A program made the position numbers and the translations under genes. A DNA stretch of 64,000 nt from NCBI GenBank assembly GCA_049514555.1, contig JBEKUY010000007.1:69696-133695 (forward strand), given 5' to 3'. The notes under the pieces are model-generated. The model saw only the letters and a list, made by a program, of their open reading frames with translations. It was not told the origin of the DNA and ran no database searches. This document shows positions 8,923 to 17,659 of this stretch, piece after piece. The stretch comes from JBEKUY01 sp049514555. Lineage in GTDB: Bacteria; Acidobacteriota; Terriglobia; Acidiferrales; UBA7541. Position 1 is the stretch's first letter. Each line of letters begins with the position of its first letter.

Positions 8923-10110
8923 TTAAAACAGCCTCGGGGCAAAGTCCTTCAGATCGCGACGCCAGGTCTGCCATTCGTGGTCTGTGCCTGGTGATTCGTA
9001 GAAGACGTGCTGAATGTTCGCTTCCTGGAGTGAAGTATGCAGTCTCTGGAGTCCCGCACGCATTCTCTCAGGCTCATTTGTCCCGACACCCATCCAGAGC
9101 AAATGCACTTTCTTGGCGAACGCAGCCGGATCAGCAAATACGCCGTTGTAATCGGTTTTGGGATCCAGTTTCCGATCGCCAAGGACGAGCATCCCGCCCG
9201 CTCCACTGAATCCGCCAATGTAGGAGAAGAGATCAAGATGATCCAGGGTAACCTGGAACGTCTGCATGCCTCCCATGGAAAGGCCGGCCATGGCGCGGTG
9301 ATCGCGATCCGAAAGTGTCCTGAAGGTCGAATCAATATACGGAATCAGGACCTGAGTCACATCATCTTCGAAAGCCGCTGCCATGTCCTGCATCGCCTTC
9401 ATCATTTCGGGAGAACCAAAGGGTTTTCCGGTCAGATCGGGCGGAGCCTGGCCCGCACGCCGGGCGTAGCCATACGCCATCACGACAATCATTGGCTTGC
9501 AGCTTCCGGCCGCGATCAGATTGTCGAGGATAAAGTTGGCATGCGCCTGCCGAATCCACCCCGTCTCATCCTCGCCGCCACCATGCTGCAGATAGAGCAC
9601 CGGATAGCGCACCTTGCTCTGCGTATCGTAATTCGGCGGCAAATAAACGAGTGCGTGCCGCCAGGTGCCCGTCACCTTCGAGTTGTACCAAACCTCTCGC
9701 ACCTGCCCGTGTGGCACATCCTGTGCCGAATAATAGGTGGAGCCTGGCTCTGGAACTTCCACCGCGCTTGCGGGCTTGCTTCCACCAAAGTACGCTTGAG
9801 TGTTGATGTCGCCAACTTCCGCACCGTCGATGATCAGCGTGTAGTAGTGAAAACCGGGAACGAGTGGAGGAGTAGTAATCGTCCAGAACCCGTCCGCTTG
9901 CTTCACCATATCCAGCTTCGGCCCGCTCCAGAAATTCAACTTTACCTTCGTAGCGTCGGGAGCTTTCACACGAATTTCCACCCTCCCAGCACTGTCCACG
10001 CGGGGATAGTCCGCTCCCCAGACATTAGTCGCCGAGGGCTGAAAATTGCTTGACTCTTGTGCCCAACAAATACTTGAAAATAAAAACATCAATATTCCAA
10101 ACCGTCGCAT
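8923..10110 (-). CDS. Secreted esterase with N-terminal E-set domain (feruloyl/acetyl xylan esterase type)
   Basis: Residues 1-17 are a signal peptide (MRRFGILMFLFSSICWAQ). Residues 25-115 form an immunoglobulin-like E-set domain of the CBM48/isoamylase-N kind (VEIRVKAPDATKVKLNF, then GFHYYTLIIDG). An esterase-D/CE1 hydrolase domain follows from about 135. Its nucleophile elbow is AGLSMGGMQ with Ser278, and the likely catalytic His is in TDHEWQTWR (H378). This arrangement is common in bacterial feruloyl and acetyl esterases working with xylanases and arabinofuranosidases, which fits the flanking GH51 genes. It is distinct from the shorter esterase at 5597-6670. Substrate specificity is inferred from context only. 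Confidence 0.88.
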   Translation of the reverse strand: MRRFGILMFLFSSICWAQESSNFQPSATNVWGADYPRVDSAGRVEIRVKAPDATKVKLNFWSGPKLDMVKQADGFWTITTPPLVPGFHYYTLIIDGAEVGDINTQAYFGGSKPASAVEVPEPGSTYYSAQDVPHGQVREVWYNSKVTGTWRHALVYLPPNYDTQSKVRYPVLYLQHGGGEDETGWIRQAHANFILDNLIAAGSCKPMIVVMAYGYARRAGQAPPDLTGKPFGSPEMMKAMQDMAAAFEDDVTQVLIPYIDSTFRTLSDRDHRAMAGLSMGGMQTFQVTLDHLDLFSYIGGFSGAGGMLVLGDRKLDPKTDYNGVFADPAAFAKKVHLLWMGVGTNEPERMRAGLQRLHTSLQEANIQHVFYESPGTDHEWQTWRRDLKDFAPRLF

Positions 10111-10209
10111 CTGTTCCCTCCTTATTAAGATTCAATTTCAAATGCCGCCCGGGCATGATGGGGCTTTCTGTTAGCTTCCAGACATGCACACTGTGGTCTC
10201 CTGGTTTTA

Positions 10210-11790
10210 TTACTGCTCAATTGACACTACGGTTACAGACTTGGGCTCCAATTTCAGGGCCAGCTTGCCGCCTTTGACGTTCGCCGAAACGGGCTCCGGC
10301 ACGACCGTATTGGGTGCGTCGAAGGAGTTGACGCTGTCAACCTTAGGTGCGGTTAGTGTTTCTCCAGCTGCCGATTTAGCCGTGATGCCGGCGAGGCAAG
10401 CCTCGATTTCGACCGGCTGATTGGGATCGATGTTGGTGATGGCCAGCCACAGCTTGCCAGCCGTGTCCTTAGCTGCGATGGCATCCACGCGCGGCAAGCT
10501 GATATCGCCGTGCGTGTACGTGCCAGCGTCAAAGGTAACCGGCACAAACGTCGCGTCCTGGAACGGCACATACATCTTAAAGACGTAGTAGGTCGGCGTA
10601 AGGAACATCTTTTCTTTGTCCGTCATGATCATGGCCTGTAGTACGTTGATCATTTGCGCGATATTGGCCATGCGAACACGGTCGGCATGCCGGGCAAAGA
10701 TGTTTAGGTTCAGTGCGGCCAGGATGGCGTCACGCAGGCTGTTTTGCTGGATCAGGAAGCCGGGATTGCTGCCGGGGGACGGCGCGTACCACGCGCCCCA
10801 TTCATCAACGACGAGAGCGACCTTCTTTTGTGGATCGTACTTATCCATGATGGCCGAGTGCTTGCTGATCAGATCTTCCATGGCCAGGGTGAACTTGAGG
10901 ATCTGACTGTACTCGGTCTCTCCGAACCCCGTGGACGCAAACGCAGGCGGCCACTTCCCAACCGTGTAGTTGTGCATGGAAAGGCCATTGATATCCCAGC
11001 TCCACGTGTGCTGCTGATAGGCCTTCATGATGGCTTCCGTCCACTCGGTCCACCGGGGTTCACCGCCACCGGGGCCAACGGCGATCTTCAGCATCTGCTG
11101 CTTGTCCTGCTGTGCTGGATTGTAGTTGCGGACGAAGCGGCTGTAGATCTTCATCTGGCTCAAGTAGTAGTCCGGTGTCATGTTGCCGCCGCAGTCCCAG
11201 CTTTCGTTGCCAATGCCAAGGTTGGCGACTTTATAAGGAGCAGGATGACCGTTCACGGCCCGCTCCTTGGCCAGGGTCGTCGGCTGCGCGGTGGTCATGT
11301 ATTCCAGCCATTCGGCTGCTTCCCGCGGAGTGCCGGAGCCAATATTGACGGACACGTACGCTTCGGCGCCGATCTGGTCGAGAAAGTCCATGAACTCGCG
11401 CGTTCCGAAGGTGTTCGGCTCGATCACGCCGCCCCAGTTGGGATTGAGGGCGACCACTCGCTGGTCGGCCGGGCCGATGCCCTTGCGCCAGTGGTATTCG
11501 TCCGCGAAGCAGCCGCCCGGCCAGCGAACGTTCGGCACCTTTAGCGCCCTAAGCGCGGCAACAACGTCGTTGCGGATGCCGCGAGTGTTAGGAATTGTGG
11601 AATCTGGACCGACCCATATGCCGTCATAAACGCCGTGACCGAGATGCTCAGCGAACTGTCCGAAAATGTTGCGGTCGATCTTCGCGCCGGTCTTGGACAC
11701 GTCAACTGGTAGTTCAACCCTCTGTGCGGTCGTGGCCGGCGCAATCAGGCTCATACCGATCAGAGCGAAACTGACAAGAAGTGGACGCAT
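10210..11790 (-). CDS. GH51 alpha-L-arabinofuranosidase, secreted
   Basis: The open frame extends to 11919, but the ATG at 11790 gives a clean signal peptide (MRPLLVSFALIGMSLIAPATTAQ), so I start there. The 526-residue product has GH51 hallmarks: IFGQFAEHLGHGVYDGIWVG near the mature N-terminus, then NVRWPGGCFADEYHW. The acid/base is in GIGNESWDCGG (E196 from this start) and the nucleophile in VVDEWGAWY (E330). The length fits the approximately 500-residue GH51 group without extra modules. It removes alpha-L-arabinofuranosyl side chains from arabinan or arabinoxylan. It is the first gene of the leftward run and diverges from the GH31 gene across a 400-bp regulatory region with two operator-like sites. 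Confidence 0.92.
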   Translation of the reverse strand: MRPLLVSFALIGMSLIAPATTAQRVELPVDVSKTGAKIDRNIFGQFAEHLGHGVYDGIWVGPDSTIPNTRGIRNDVVAALRALKVPNVRWPGGCFADEYHWRKGIGPADQRVVALNPNWGGVIEPNTFGTREFMDFLDQIGAEAYVSVNIGSGTPREAAEWLEYMTTAQPTTLAKERAVNGHPAPYKVANLGIGNESWDCGGNMTPDYYLSQMKIYSRFVRNYNPAQQDKQQMLKIAVGPGGGEPRWTEWTEAIMKAYQQHTWSWDINGLSMHNYTVGKWPPAFASTGFGETEYSQILKFTLAMEDLISKHSAIMDKYDPQKKVALVVDEWGAWYAPSPGSNPGFLIQQNSLRDAILAALNLNIFARHADRVRMANIAQMINVLQAMIMTDKEKMFLTPTYYVFKMYVPFQDATFVPVTFDAGTYTHGDISLPRVDAIAAKDTAGKLWLAITNIDPNQPVEIEACLAGITAKSAAGETLTAPKVDSVNSFDAPNTVVPEPVSANVKGGKLALKLEPKSVTVVSIEQ

Positions 11791-12007
11791 GACAAGCGAT
11801 GCTCTTTTGGGCAATGAGGTGCACTTTACGAATGACACTCTACTCGTCGAAATCGGAGAGAACTGCCGCCTCAAGCAGTGGATTGTCAGTTCGGAGTTGC
11901 TGGTAAGAGTAAAGGGCATTTGCTTTCTCCGGGGAATCGGGAACCAGCCGCTGCTCTGTTCCGCAAAGCGAAATCAGAGTCGATGTCAGAATGCGTCCGA
12001 ATCACAA

Positions 12008-12021
12008 GCAATCGTTTACTT
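12008..12021. promoter_or_regulatory. Candidate LacI-family operator 1
   Basis: On the minus strand the site reads AGTAAACGATTGCT. It matches 8 of the 10 fixed positions of the LacI/GalR consensus TGNAANCGNTTNCA, including the central CG. It lies 218 bp upstream of the GH51 start. A LacI-family gene closes the same locus, so binding by that regulator is plausible but inferred. Confidence 0.5.
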
Positions 12022-12163
12022 GCAAAACAGAGATGACGACGGCTGGTATCATAGACCAATCGTCAAATTTCTTGTAGGCAAGACTACGCTAGATTGATTA
12101 ACATGAGTCAGCTTTGCAGTCGCGCATAATCGTGTGACGGACTGCGATGAAGAAGCAGTTGTC

Positions 12164-12177
12164 AGCAAACGATTACA
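12164..12177. promoter_or_regulatory. Candidate LacI-family operator 2
   Basis: The plus strand reads AGCAAACGATTACA, matching 9 of 10 fixed positions of TGNAANCGNTTNCA. It shares the core AAACGATT with operator 1 in the opposite orientation, 156 bp away. It sits immediately before the ribosome binding site of the GH31 gene, so an occupied site would block a promoter or early elongation. The pair is compatible with repression by looping. Confidence 0.55.
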
Positions 12178-12190
12178 TCAAAAGGTAAAA

Positions 12191-14554
12191 ATGAGAGCGA
12201 CTTCCGTTCGACTGTGGAACATCTGGAATGTTCTCGTTCCGGCCCTGTGTTGTTTCCTCGGGAGTGCAACACAGGTAAAAGCTCAACTATGGGAAGTGCC
12301 TCCGCTGCCTCCCGTCGAGTATGTACCGGCACCCGACGGTATGACTGCCACGCTCGGGAAAGAAAGCCTGCATATTTCTGTTTGCCGTTCTTCGGTCATC
12401 CATTTCGTCGCGACCATGGAGTCACTAAACACGGCGACACAGAAACTGCCATGGATGCTCGATTCGAAGGAGTCGTGTCCGGGAGCTAAGTTCCAACTGT
12501 CGCAGACACCCGATGCTGCGATCCTCACCACCGACACGTTAAGAATGGAGTTCTCTCTAAAGTGGGGGAACGTGCAATACAGCACGGTAGGGGGCGAGGA
12601 CCTACTGCGCGAGCGAAACGCGATTCCGCGCACTTATGAACCGGCCGAGTTGAATGGCGAAAGGACTTTTCATGTTGAAGACCGGTTCGCGCCAGATGCC
12701 GCCGAGGGTTTCTACGGCCTGGGACAACACCAAAGCGGAATGTTCAACTACCGCGGAGCGACAGTCGAACTCGGGCAAAACAACACTGATGTAGCGATTC
12801 CTTTACTGTTGTCGAGCAAGGGCTACGGGCTCATGTGGAACACCGCCTCGTTAACGTACGTCGATAATCGGTTCCCGCTTGAGTTGAACTTACTCTCGAC
12901 CGCAGGCCATTCCGTTGATTACTACTTCATCTTCGGCCCGGAAATGGACCAGATCATCCATGAATACCGCAACCTTACCGGACACGCGCCCCTGCTTCCG
13001 AAATGGGCTTATGGATTCTTTCAATCCAAGGACCGCTACGTCTCGCAGGATGAAGTCCTTGGAATCGCGCACCGCTATCGTGAAGAGCATATCCCGCTCG
13101 ACGCGATCGTGCAGGACTGGTTTTGGTGGAGGGCGGAAGGCGATCCCATCTTCAATTCCGGCTTCCCGGACGTCCCCGGTGAACTCAAGCGTCTGCATGA
13201 TGAACATGTCCACGCTATGCTTTCGGTCTGGGGACTCTTTGATCCAAAATCTCAGAATTTCCAGCAATTGACGCAGCAACATCTGGACGTTCCCAATGCG
13301 CACGTTTACGACGCTACCAACCCAAGAGCGCGGGACTTCTATTGGAATAACCTGGCCGGGAAGCTGTTCTCGCAGGGCTGGGATGCGTTTTGGTTGGACA
13401 GCGCGGAGCCCGAAGAATTCTGGCCCCACATGGGCGACGCCATCCTGCGCAATAAGCAGATCGCGATCGGCAACGGCGCAGAATATACGAACATATTTCC
13501 ATTTATGCACACTCTTGGCATCCAGCAGCACTGGAAGGCGACCACGGATCGTAAGCGGGTGTTTCTGCTGACGCGATCCGCGTTCCTCGGCCAGCAGCGA
13601 GTTGGAGCAACAGTGTGGTCCGGCGACGTTTATGGATCGTATTGGGGTTTGAAGCACCAAGTCGCAGCTGGGCTGAACTTCGCGCTTTCCGGATACCCCT
13701 ACTGGACAACTGATATCGGCGGTTATTGGCCGCCGCATGACAAACCTCTGGACGATCCGAAATATCAAGAGCTCTACGCACGCTGGTTCGAGTACGGAGT
13801 TTTCTGCCCGATCTTCCGCACCCACGGCCACAGGCCGCAAAATGAAGTTTGGTCTTACGACCAACTTGAGCCGATCCTGATCGCCTACGACAAGCTCCGT
13901 TACCGCCTCATGCCCTACATCTATTCCCTTGCTTGGCGCGTCACAAACGACGACTACACGATTCAACGCCCGCTGGTGATGGGTTGGCGCAACGACCCGA
14001 AAATCCGCGACATCGGGGATGAGTTCATGTTCGGTCCATCAATCCTCGTCAGCCCGGTGCTTGAGCCGAATGCTTCGCGCAGGGCTCTGTATCTGCCGGA
14101 ATCACCGGCTTGGTACGACTTTTGGACCGGGGCATCACAGCAGGGAGGGCGCGAAATTGACGCAAACGCCCCACTGGATCGCATTCCGCTCTATGTACGT
14201 GCCGGTTCGATTCTTCCCTTCGGCCCTGAAATTGAGTACGCCAATGAAAAGCCGGCCGGACCGATCGACCTGCGGATCTACCCCGGGGCGGACGGCAAGT
14301 TCGATTTTTACCAGGATGCGGGCGACAGCTACGATTACGAAAAAGGCGCCCAGTCAGTTATTCCGCTGCGCTGGTCTGAATCAACGCGGACGCTGACGAT
14401 CGGAGAGCGTGAAGGAAGTTATCCCGAGATGCCTGTCAAAGTTCAGTTCAATATCACGTGGGTATCGGCTGGACACGGTTCCGGAGCCGCTGTATCCCAG
14501 CCCGACAAGGTTGTTGAATATACCGGGAAGGAAGTCTCGATCCAAGCCCCGTGA
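12191..14554 (+). CDS. GH31 alpha-xylosidase / alpha-glucosidase, exported
   Basis: I choose the ATG at 12191, preceded by AAAGG, rather than an upstream in-frame start at 12134. The protein then opens with a short basic region and a hydrophobic signal (VLVPALCCFLGSATQVKA). The 787 residues follow GH31 order: an N-terminal sandwich, then a catalytic barrel from GHAPLLPKWAYGFFQSKDRY. The nucleophile is in GWDAFWLDSAEPE (D403 from this start) and the acid/base in VWSGDVYGSYWG (D479). A C-terminal beta domain follows. Context with arabinofuranosidases favours alpha-xylosidase activity on xyloglucan-type oligosaccharides, but alpha-glucosidase or alpha-galactosidase cannot be excluded. It is divergent from the hemicellulase run and shares its putative operators. 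Confidence 0.9.
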   Translation: MRATSVRLWNIWNVLVPALCCFLGSATQVKAQLWEVPPLPPVEYVPAPDGMTATLGKESLHISVCRSSVIHFVATMESLNTATQKLPWMLDSKESCPGAKFQLSQTPDAAILTTDTLRMEFSLKWGNVQYSTVGGEDLLRERNAIPRTYEPAELNGERTFHVEDRFAPDAAEGFYGLGQHQSGMFNYRGATVELGQNNTDVAIPLLLSSKGYGLMWNTASLTYVDNRFPLELNLLSTAGHSVDYYFIFGPEMDQIIHEYRNLTGHAPLLPKWAYGFFQSKDRYVSQDEVLGIAHRYREEHIPLDAIVQDWFWWRAEGDPIFNSGFPDVPGELKRLHDEHVHAMLSVWGLFDPKSQNFQQLTQQHLDVPNAHVYDATNPRARDFYWNNLAGKLFSQGWDAFWLDSAEPEEFWPHMGDAILRNKQIAIGNGAEYTNIFPFMHTLGIQQHWKATTDRKRVFLLTRSAFLGQQRVGATVWSGDVYGSYWGLKHQVAAGLNFALSGYPYWTTDIGGYWPPHDKPLDDPKYQELYARWFEYGVFCPIFRTHGHRPQNEVWSYDQLEPILIAYDKLRYRLMPYIYSLAWRVTNDDYTIQRPLVMGWRNDPKIRDIGDEFMFGPSILVSPVLEPNASRRALYLPESPAWYDFWTGASQQGGREIDANAPLDRIPLYVRAGSILPFGPEIEYANEKPAGPIDLRIYPGADGKFDFYQDAGDSYDYEKGAQSVIPLRWSESTRTLTIGEREGSYPEMPVKVQFNITWVSAGHGSGAAVSQPDKVVEYTGKEVSIQAP

Positions 14555-14565
14555 GAGCTGAGGTG

Positions 14566-14588
14566 CTGCCGGTGCGAGGGTCCGGCAG
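14566..14588 (+). terminator. Candidate stem-loop after the GH31 gene
   Basis: CTGCCGG and CCGGCAG form a perfect 7-bp GC-rich stem with a 9-nt loop, starting 12 bp after the GH31 stop. No T-run follows, so intrinsic termination is uncertain. Confidence 0.35.
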
Positions 14589-15459
14589 AGTACATCTCGT
14601 AAGTCGGCGATCCATATGATCACCTGAATGCGCGAAGACGTTGGCGAACCGGATAACTGCTAATTCCGAATATCAGTGTTCAAAAGTCGTTTGGTGCCGA
14701 TAAACGCCCTGGTAACCATCTAAATTGTCGAATCGTCGAGCAAGAGGAGCAATAAAGTGAGCACACTGTGGCAGCTTGAGTTTCTTGCTCGAACGCCTGA
14801 ACCCCTGGTCTGGGGCTGCCATTCGAGGACGCACATTCATTCCAGAATGAGGTGATCGAGCAGGAATGAGTCGGTTGAAGCACCACTGTAAGAGATTGAA
14901 AACATCCAGTACGACAACCTAATCCCTTTTTCGGGACCAAGGGGTCGGCGGCGGGGCGACGATGCTGAGTGGACTCAGCGCAAGAGCTGAAGTGACCATC
15001 CGATTTCGGTCCAACTCCGGTCCAATTCGAGAGGGTGGTTGCACCGCGTGCGTCCGCGTAAGCGACACCAGACGCGGCACTTATGTGGTTTAACCTGCCT
15101 GCTTGCAAAGCAGGTGCTCTCCCAACTGAGCTACACGCCCGTGTGCTGGTTCTATTGTCTGGGCAATCAGGGTTGGGGTCAAGAAAAGACAACAGACAGG
15201 AGAGATGCGAGGTACAGGAGGTGGCGGGATTACAGGAAACGAACAAGACGCGGCCAGCAAACAGGCCCGGAACGGATCTTGGACAAGCCAGGAAGAAAGG
15301 GCCGGTGTCGCGAGGTGGTTCCGACAGCGGCCAAACAGGCACATTACGACGGCACAAGGGCGGTGCCGGAAATCACGCCGGGTTGTGATGCATGTCACGG
15401 ACTAGAAAACGGTTTCCGCGTAAAAGTAAAGCGTGGGAGGGGAGGAAGCGAAAGGGAGA
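14589..15459. other. Long non-coding stretch at the boundary between the glycosidase locus and core genes
   Basis: No frame here shows recognisable protein content; the open frames look random. The only identifiable item is the tRNA-Ala 5' half at 15098-15140. Such a gene-poor 0.9-kb gap with a broken tRNA fits an old integration or deletion junction. Confidence 0.5.
15098..15140 (-). tRNA. tRNA-Ala(UGC), 5' half only (truncated)
   Basis: The minus strand holds the 5' acceptor strand GGGCGTG, a full D-arm (GCTC, loop, GAGC) and a complete anticodon arm (CCTGC-TTTGCAA-GCAGG, anticodon UGC). That is 43 nt of normal tRNA-Ala. After the anticodon stem there is no variable loop, T-arm or 3' acceptor strand. 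No TTCGA loop with flanking stem and no CACGCCC partner occurs further along the minus strand. The gene cannot give a functional tRNA as it stands, and is probably a remnant of recombination at a tRNA locus. Confidence 0.8.
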
Positions 15460-16236
15460 ATGGCGAACCCGTTCCGTTTGGTCGCTCCTGCGGGCCGCCG
15501 GATGATCTGGCGCGGAGTGAGAGTTGTGAATCCGTCCGGCCTGGAAGCTGCCGCAGACACTCCTGCGTATCCCTCCAGGGGGGAACCTCTCTTCTCTGAT
15601 CTCCCAGCCGCGACGGCCGAGCGCCTTGCCGGCATTACTTCTGCCCGTTCTTGTCACCGAGGGACGGTGCTGTTTGAGGAGGGGCAAGAACCTTCCGGGG
15701 TCTTTTTGATTCGTCGGGGGCGCGTCCGGCTTTATCTCAGAACCATCGCGGGCAAGGCCGTGATCCTGACGACAGCCGGACCGAGGGACGCGCTCGGCGT
15801 AGCCGCGACGATGTCGGGAAAGCCGTATGAGATCTCGGCGGAGGCCGTCGATTCCGTCGAAGCCGGTTTCCTTGCTCGACAGGACTTCGTGGATTTTCTG
15901 CGGAACCACAGCGACGCGGCCGTCTGCGTCGCCAGGCATCTCACCGATGTCCACAATTGGTTCTTGGCCGAGATGCGGCGCGTCGGGCTGGCGCGCTCGA
16001 CCGAGGAGAGACTCGCTCGGCTTCTTCTGAATCGGTCCGCCAGCCATGACAAGGGAAATGGGCGGCTGAGGTTGTCCATGAACCCCGAGGAGATTGGGCT
16101 GCTGATCGGCGCCTCACGTTCCAGCGTCGAAAGACTCTTGCGTCATCTCAAGCGAAAGCGGCTCATCCAGGTGAAGGGCCCCACGGTCGTAATCCGCAAT
16201 CGCGCCGCCATCGAAAAACGCGCCGGCCAGCCGTAG
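15460..16236 (+). CDS. Crp/Fnr-family transcriptional regulator
   Basis: The 258-residue protein from the ATG at 15460 (AAGGGAG just upstream) has a cyclic-nucleotide-binding-type jelly roll: LFSDLPAATAERLAGI, then GTVLFEEGQEPSGVFLIRRGRVRLYL. A long dimerisation helix follows, and then a winged HTH (NPEEIGLLIGASRSSVERLLRHLKRKRLIQV). The frame is open nine codons further to a GTG at 15433. There is no Fnr-type N-terminal cysteine cluster, so it is not an iron-sulfur oxygen sensor. The ligand is unknown. It is a single gene between the tRNA remnant and rpmB, and its target genes cannot be inferred from position. Confidence 0.9.
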   Translation: MANPFRLVAPAGRRMIWRGVRVVNPSGLEAAADTPAYPSRGEPLFSDLPAATAERLAGITSARSCHRGTVLFEEGQEPSGVFLIRRGRVRLYLRTIAGKAVILTTAGPRDALGVAATMSGKPYEISAEAVDSVEAGFLARQDFVDFLRNHSDAAVCVARHLTDVHNWFLAEMRRVGLARSTEERLARLLLNRSASHDKGNGRLRLSMNPEEIGLLIGASRSSVERLLRHLKRKRLIQVKGPTVVIRNRAAIEKRAGQP

Positions 16237-16334
16237 CATTCATGTCTCCGCCTTGCCGACCCACTATCGGGAAGGGCCGGTCTCTGCTAAGATGAAGCGT
16301 TTGTTTGCCGTACAATCTCACGACAGGGACTCTC

Positions 16335-16526
16335 ATGGCGCTCAAATGTGAACTTTGCGGCAAGGCGCCGCACTACGGAAACGTTATCAGTCACGCGCAC
16401 AATGTGCGCCGCCGCCGGTGGAATCCGAACCTGCGCCGGGTGCGCGCGGTGGTGAACGGAGTGCGGAAGTACGTCCGCGTGTGCACGGCCTGCATCCGCG
16501 CCGGACGCGTGAAGAAGGCCGCCTGA
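16335..16526 (+). CDS. rpmB: 50S ribosomal protein L28
   Basis: The 63-residue protein matches bacterial L28 along its length (SHAHNVRRRRWNPNLRRVR is diagnostic). It is the zinc-ribbon form, with CxxC pairs at C5/C8 and C50/C53. The ATG follows AGGGACTCTC. A TACAAT hexamer at 16311-16316 is a plausible -10 box. It stands apart from other ribosomal genes, as rpmB often does. The next gene begins 35 bp downstream on the same strand. Confidence 0.97.
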   Translation: MALKCELCGKAPHYGNVISHAHNVRRRRWNPNLRRVRAVVNGVRKYVRVCTACIRAGRVKKAA

Positions 16527-16561
16527 GTCCCGCCGTGCTCCCCTTGAAGGCAGGAATTCAC

Positions 16562-17650
16562 ATGCGAATCACAACCCGGCAACTCGCTATCCCAGCCGCG
16601 CTGGCGGCCGTTTTCATCTTCGGCGGCGGATGCAAACATGATTCACCGCCGGCGCCCGATGTGTGGGCCGTCGTGAACGGTAAAGAAATCAAGCGCCCGG
16701 AAGTGGACAAGTACTACCGCTCGCGGGTGAACCCGGAAGGGCAGGAGCCTTCTCAAGAGGAAGCTCTGTCGCTGAAGCTAAATGTGCTCGACGAGCTGAT
16801 CAACAACGAGATTCTGTTGGAACGGGCGAAGAAACTGAACCTCGAAGCAAGTGATGGCGAGGTCGAGGACAAGTTTACCGAGTTGAAGAGCCCGTACACG
16901 GAAGAGGAATTTCAGCGGAGGCTCAAGGATCAAGGAATCACCGTGGACGATCTGAAGCGCGACCTGCGCCGGCAGCTCTCGATCCAGAAGCTGCTCAACC
17001 GCGAAGTGGTGGCCAAGATCTCCATCACGGACCAGGACGTCGCGGATTTTTACAACCAGAACAAGGCGCAGTTTAACGTGGCCGAGCCGCAATACCGCAT
17101 CGCCCAAATCGTTGTAACCCCGCGGAAAGACCCGGTGGTGCGCAACCGCAAGAACGACGATGCGACGACCGACGCCGAAGCCCGGCGAAAGATACAGATG
17201 CTCCTGGACCGGCTGAACGCCGGGGCGGACTTCGCCCAGCTCGCGATGGACTATTCCGAGGACCCGACCACGGCCACGACGGGCGGCGACCTCGGGTACG
17301 TGCCCGACTCCTCGCTCAACCAGTCGGACCCAGCGCTGAAGAAGGCGGTGCAGGCGTTGAAGCCGGGACAGGTGAGCGGCATCATCGCCCAACGGGACAG
17401 CTATCGCATCCTCGAGCTGATCGCACGCGAGTCCCCCGGTCAGCGCGGCCTGAGCGACCCGCAAGTGACTCAGACGATCCGCGACACGCTGAGGAATCGC
17501 AAAGAACAGTTGCTGCGCGCCGCCTATCTGGCCATTGCGCGCGACGATGCTCGCGTGACCAACTATCTGGCGCAGCAGGTCATTGAAGCCAAAGGGAAAC
17601 TCCCCGACGCGGCAAAGTCTCCTGGTGGCGAGAAGAAACCGGGAAGCTGA
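16562..17650 (+). CDS. SurA-like periplasmic peptidyl-prolyl isomerase (parvulin type), probable lipoprotein
   Basis: The frame is open from 16355, but the real start is the ATG at 16562, behind AAGGCAGG and at the head of a signal sequence. Residues 1-25 end in FGGGC, a loose lipobox, so membrane anchoring is likely. Residues 35-165 are a SurA N-terminal chaperone domain (WAVVNGKEIKRPEVDKYY). Residues 180-290 are a parvulin domain (YRIAQIVVTPR, then LNAGADFAQLAMDYSEDP and GGDLGYVP). It would assist folding of secreted and outer-membrane proteins. It converges on the carboxylase genes, with only 9 bp between stops. Confidence 0.9.
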   Translation: MRITTRQLAIPAALAAVFIFGGGCKHDSPPAPDVWAVVNGKEIKRPEVDKYYRSRVNPEGQEPSQEEALSLKLNVLDELINNEILLERAKKLNLEASDGEVEDKFTELKSPYTEEEFQRRLKDQGITVDDLKRDLRRQLSIQKLLNREVVAKISITDQDVADFYNQNKAQFNVAEPQYRIAQIVVTPRKDPVVRNRKNDDATTDAEARRKIQMLLDRLNAGADFAQLAMDYSEDPTTATTGGDLGYVPDSSLNQSDPALKKAVQALKPGQVSGIIAQRDSYRILELIARESPGQRGLSDPQVTQTIRDTLRNRKEQLLRAAYLAIARDDARVTNYLAQQVIEAKGKLPDAAKSPGGEKKPGS

Positions 17651-17659
17651 GCGGCCTGC

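Larger units (their letters stand above)
11791..12190. other. Divergent intergenic region between GH51 and GH31 genes
   Basis: This 400-bp stretch carries no convincing gene. It is AT-richer than its surroundings, particularly 12000-12190, and must hold promoters for both directions. Two LacI-type palindromes lie inside it and are listed separately. I could not fix -35/-10 boxes with confidence. Confidence 0.6.

Noticed and set aside
14680..15357. 225-codon minus-strand frame in the gene-poor gap
   Set aside because: Composition is random, it spans the tRNA-Ala fragment and it translates it (RVAQLGEHLLCKQAG is the usual artefact of a translated tRNA).
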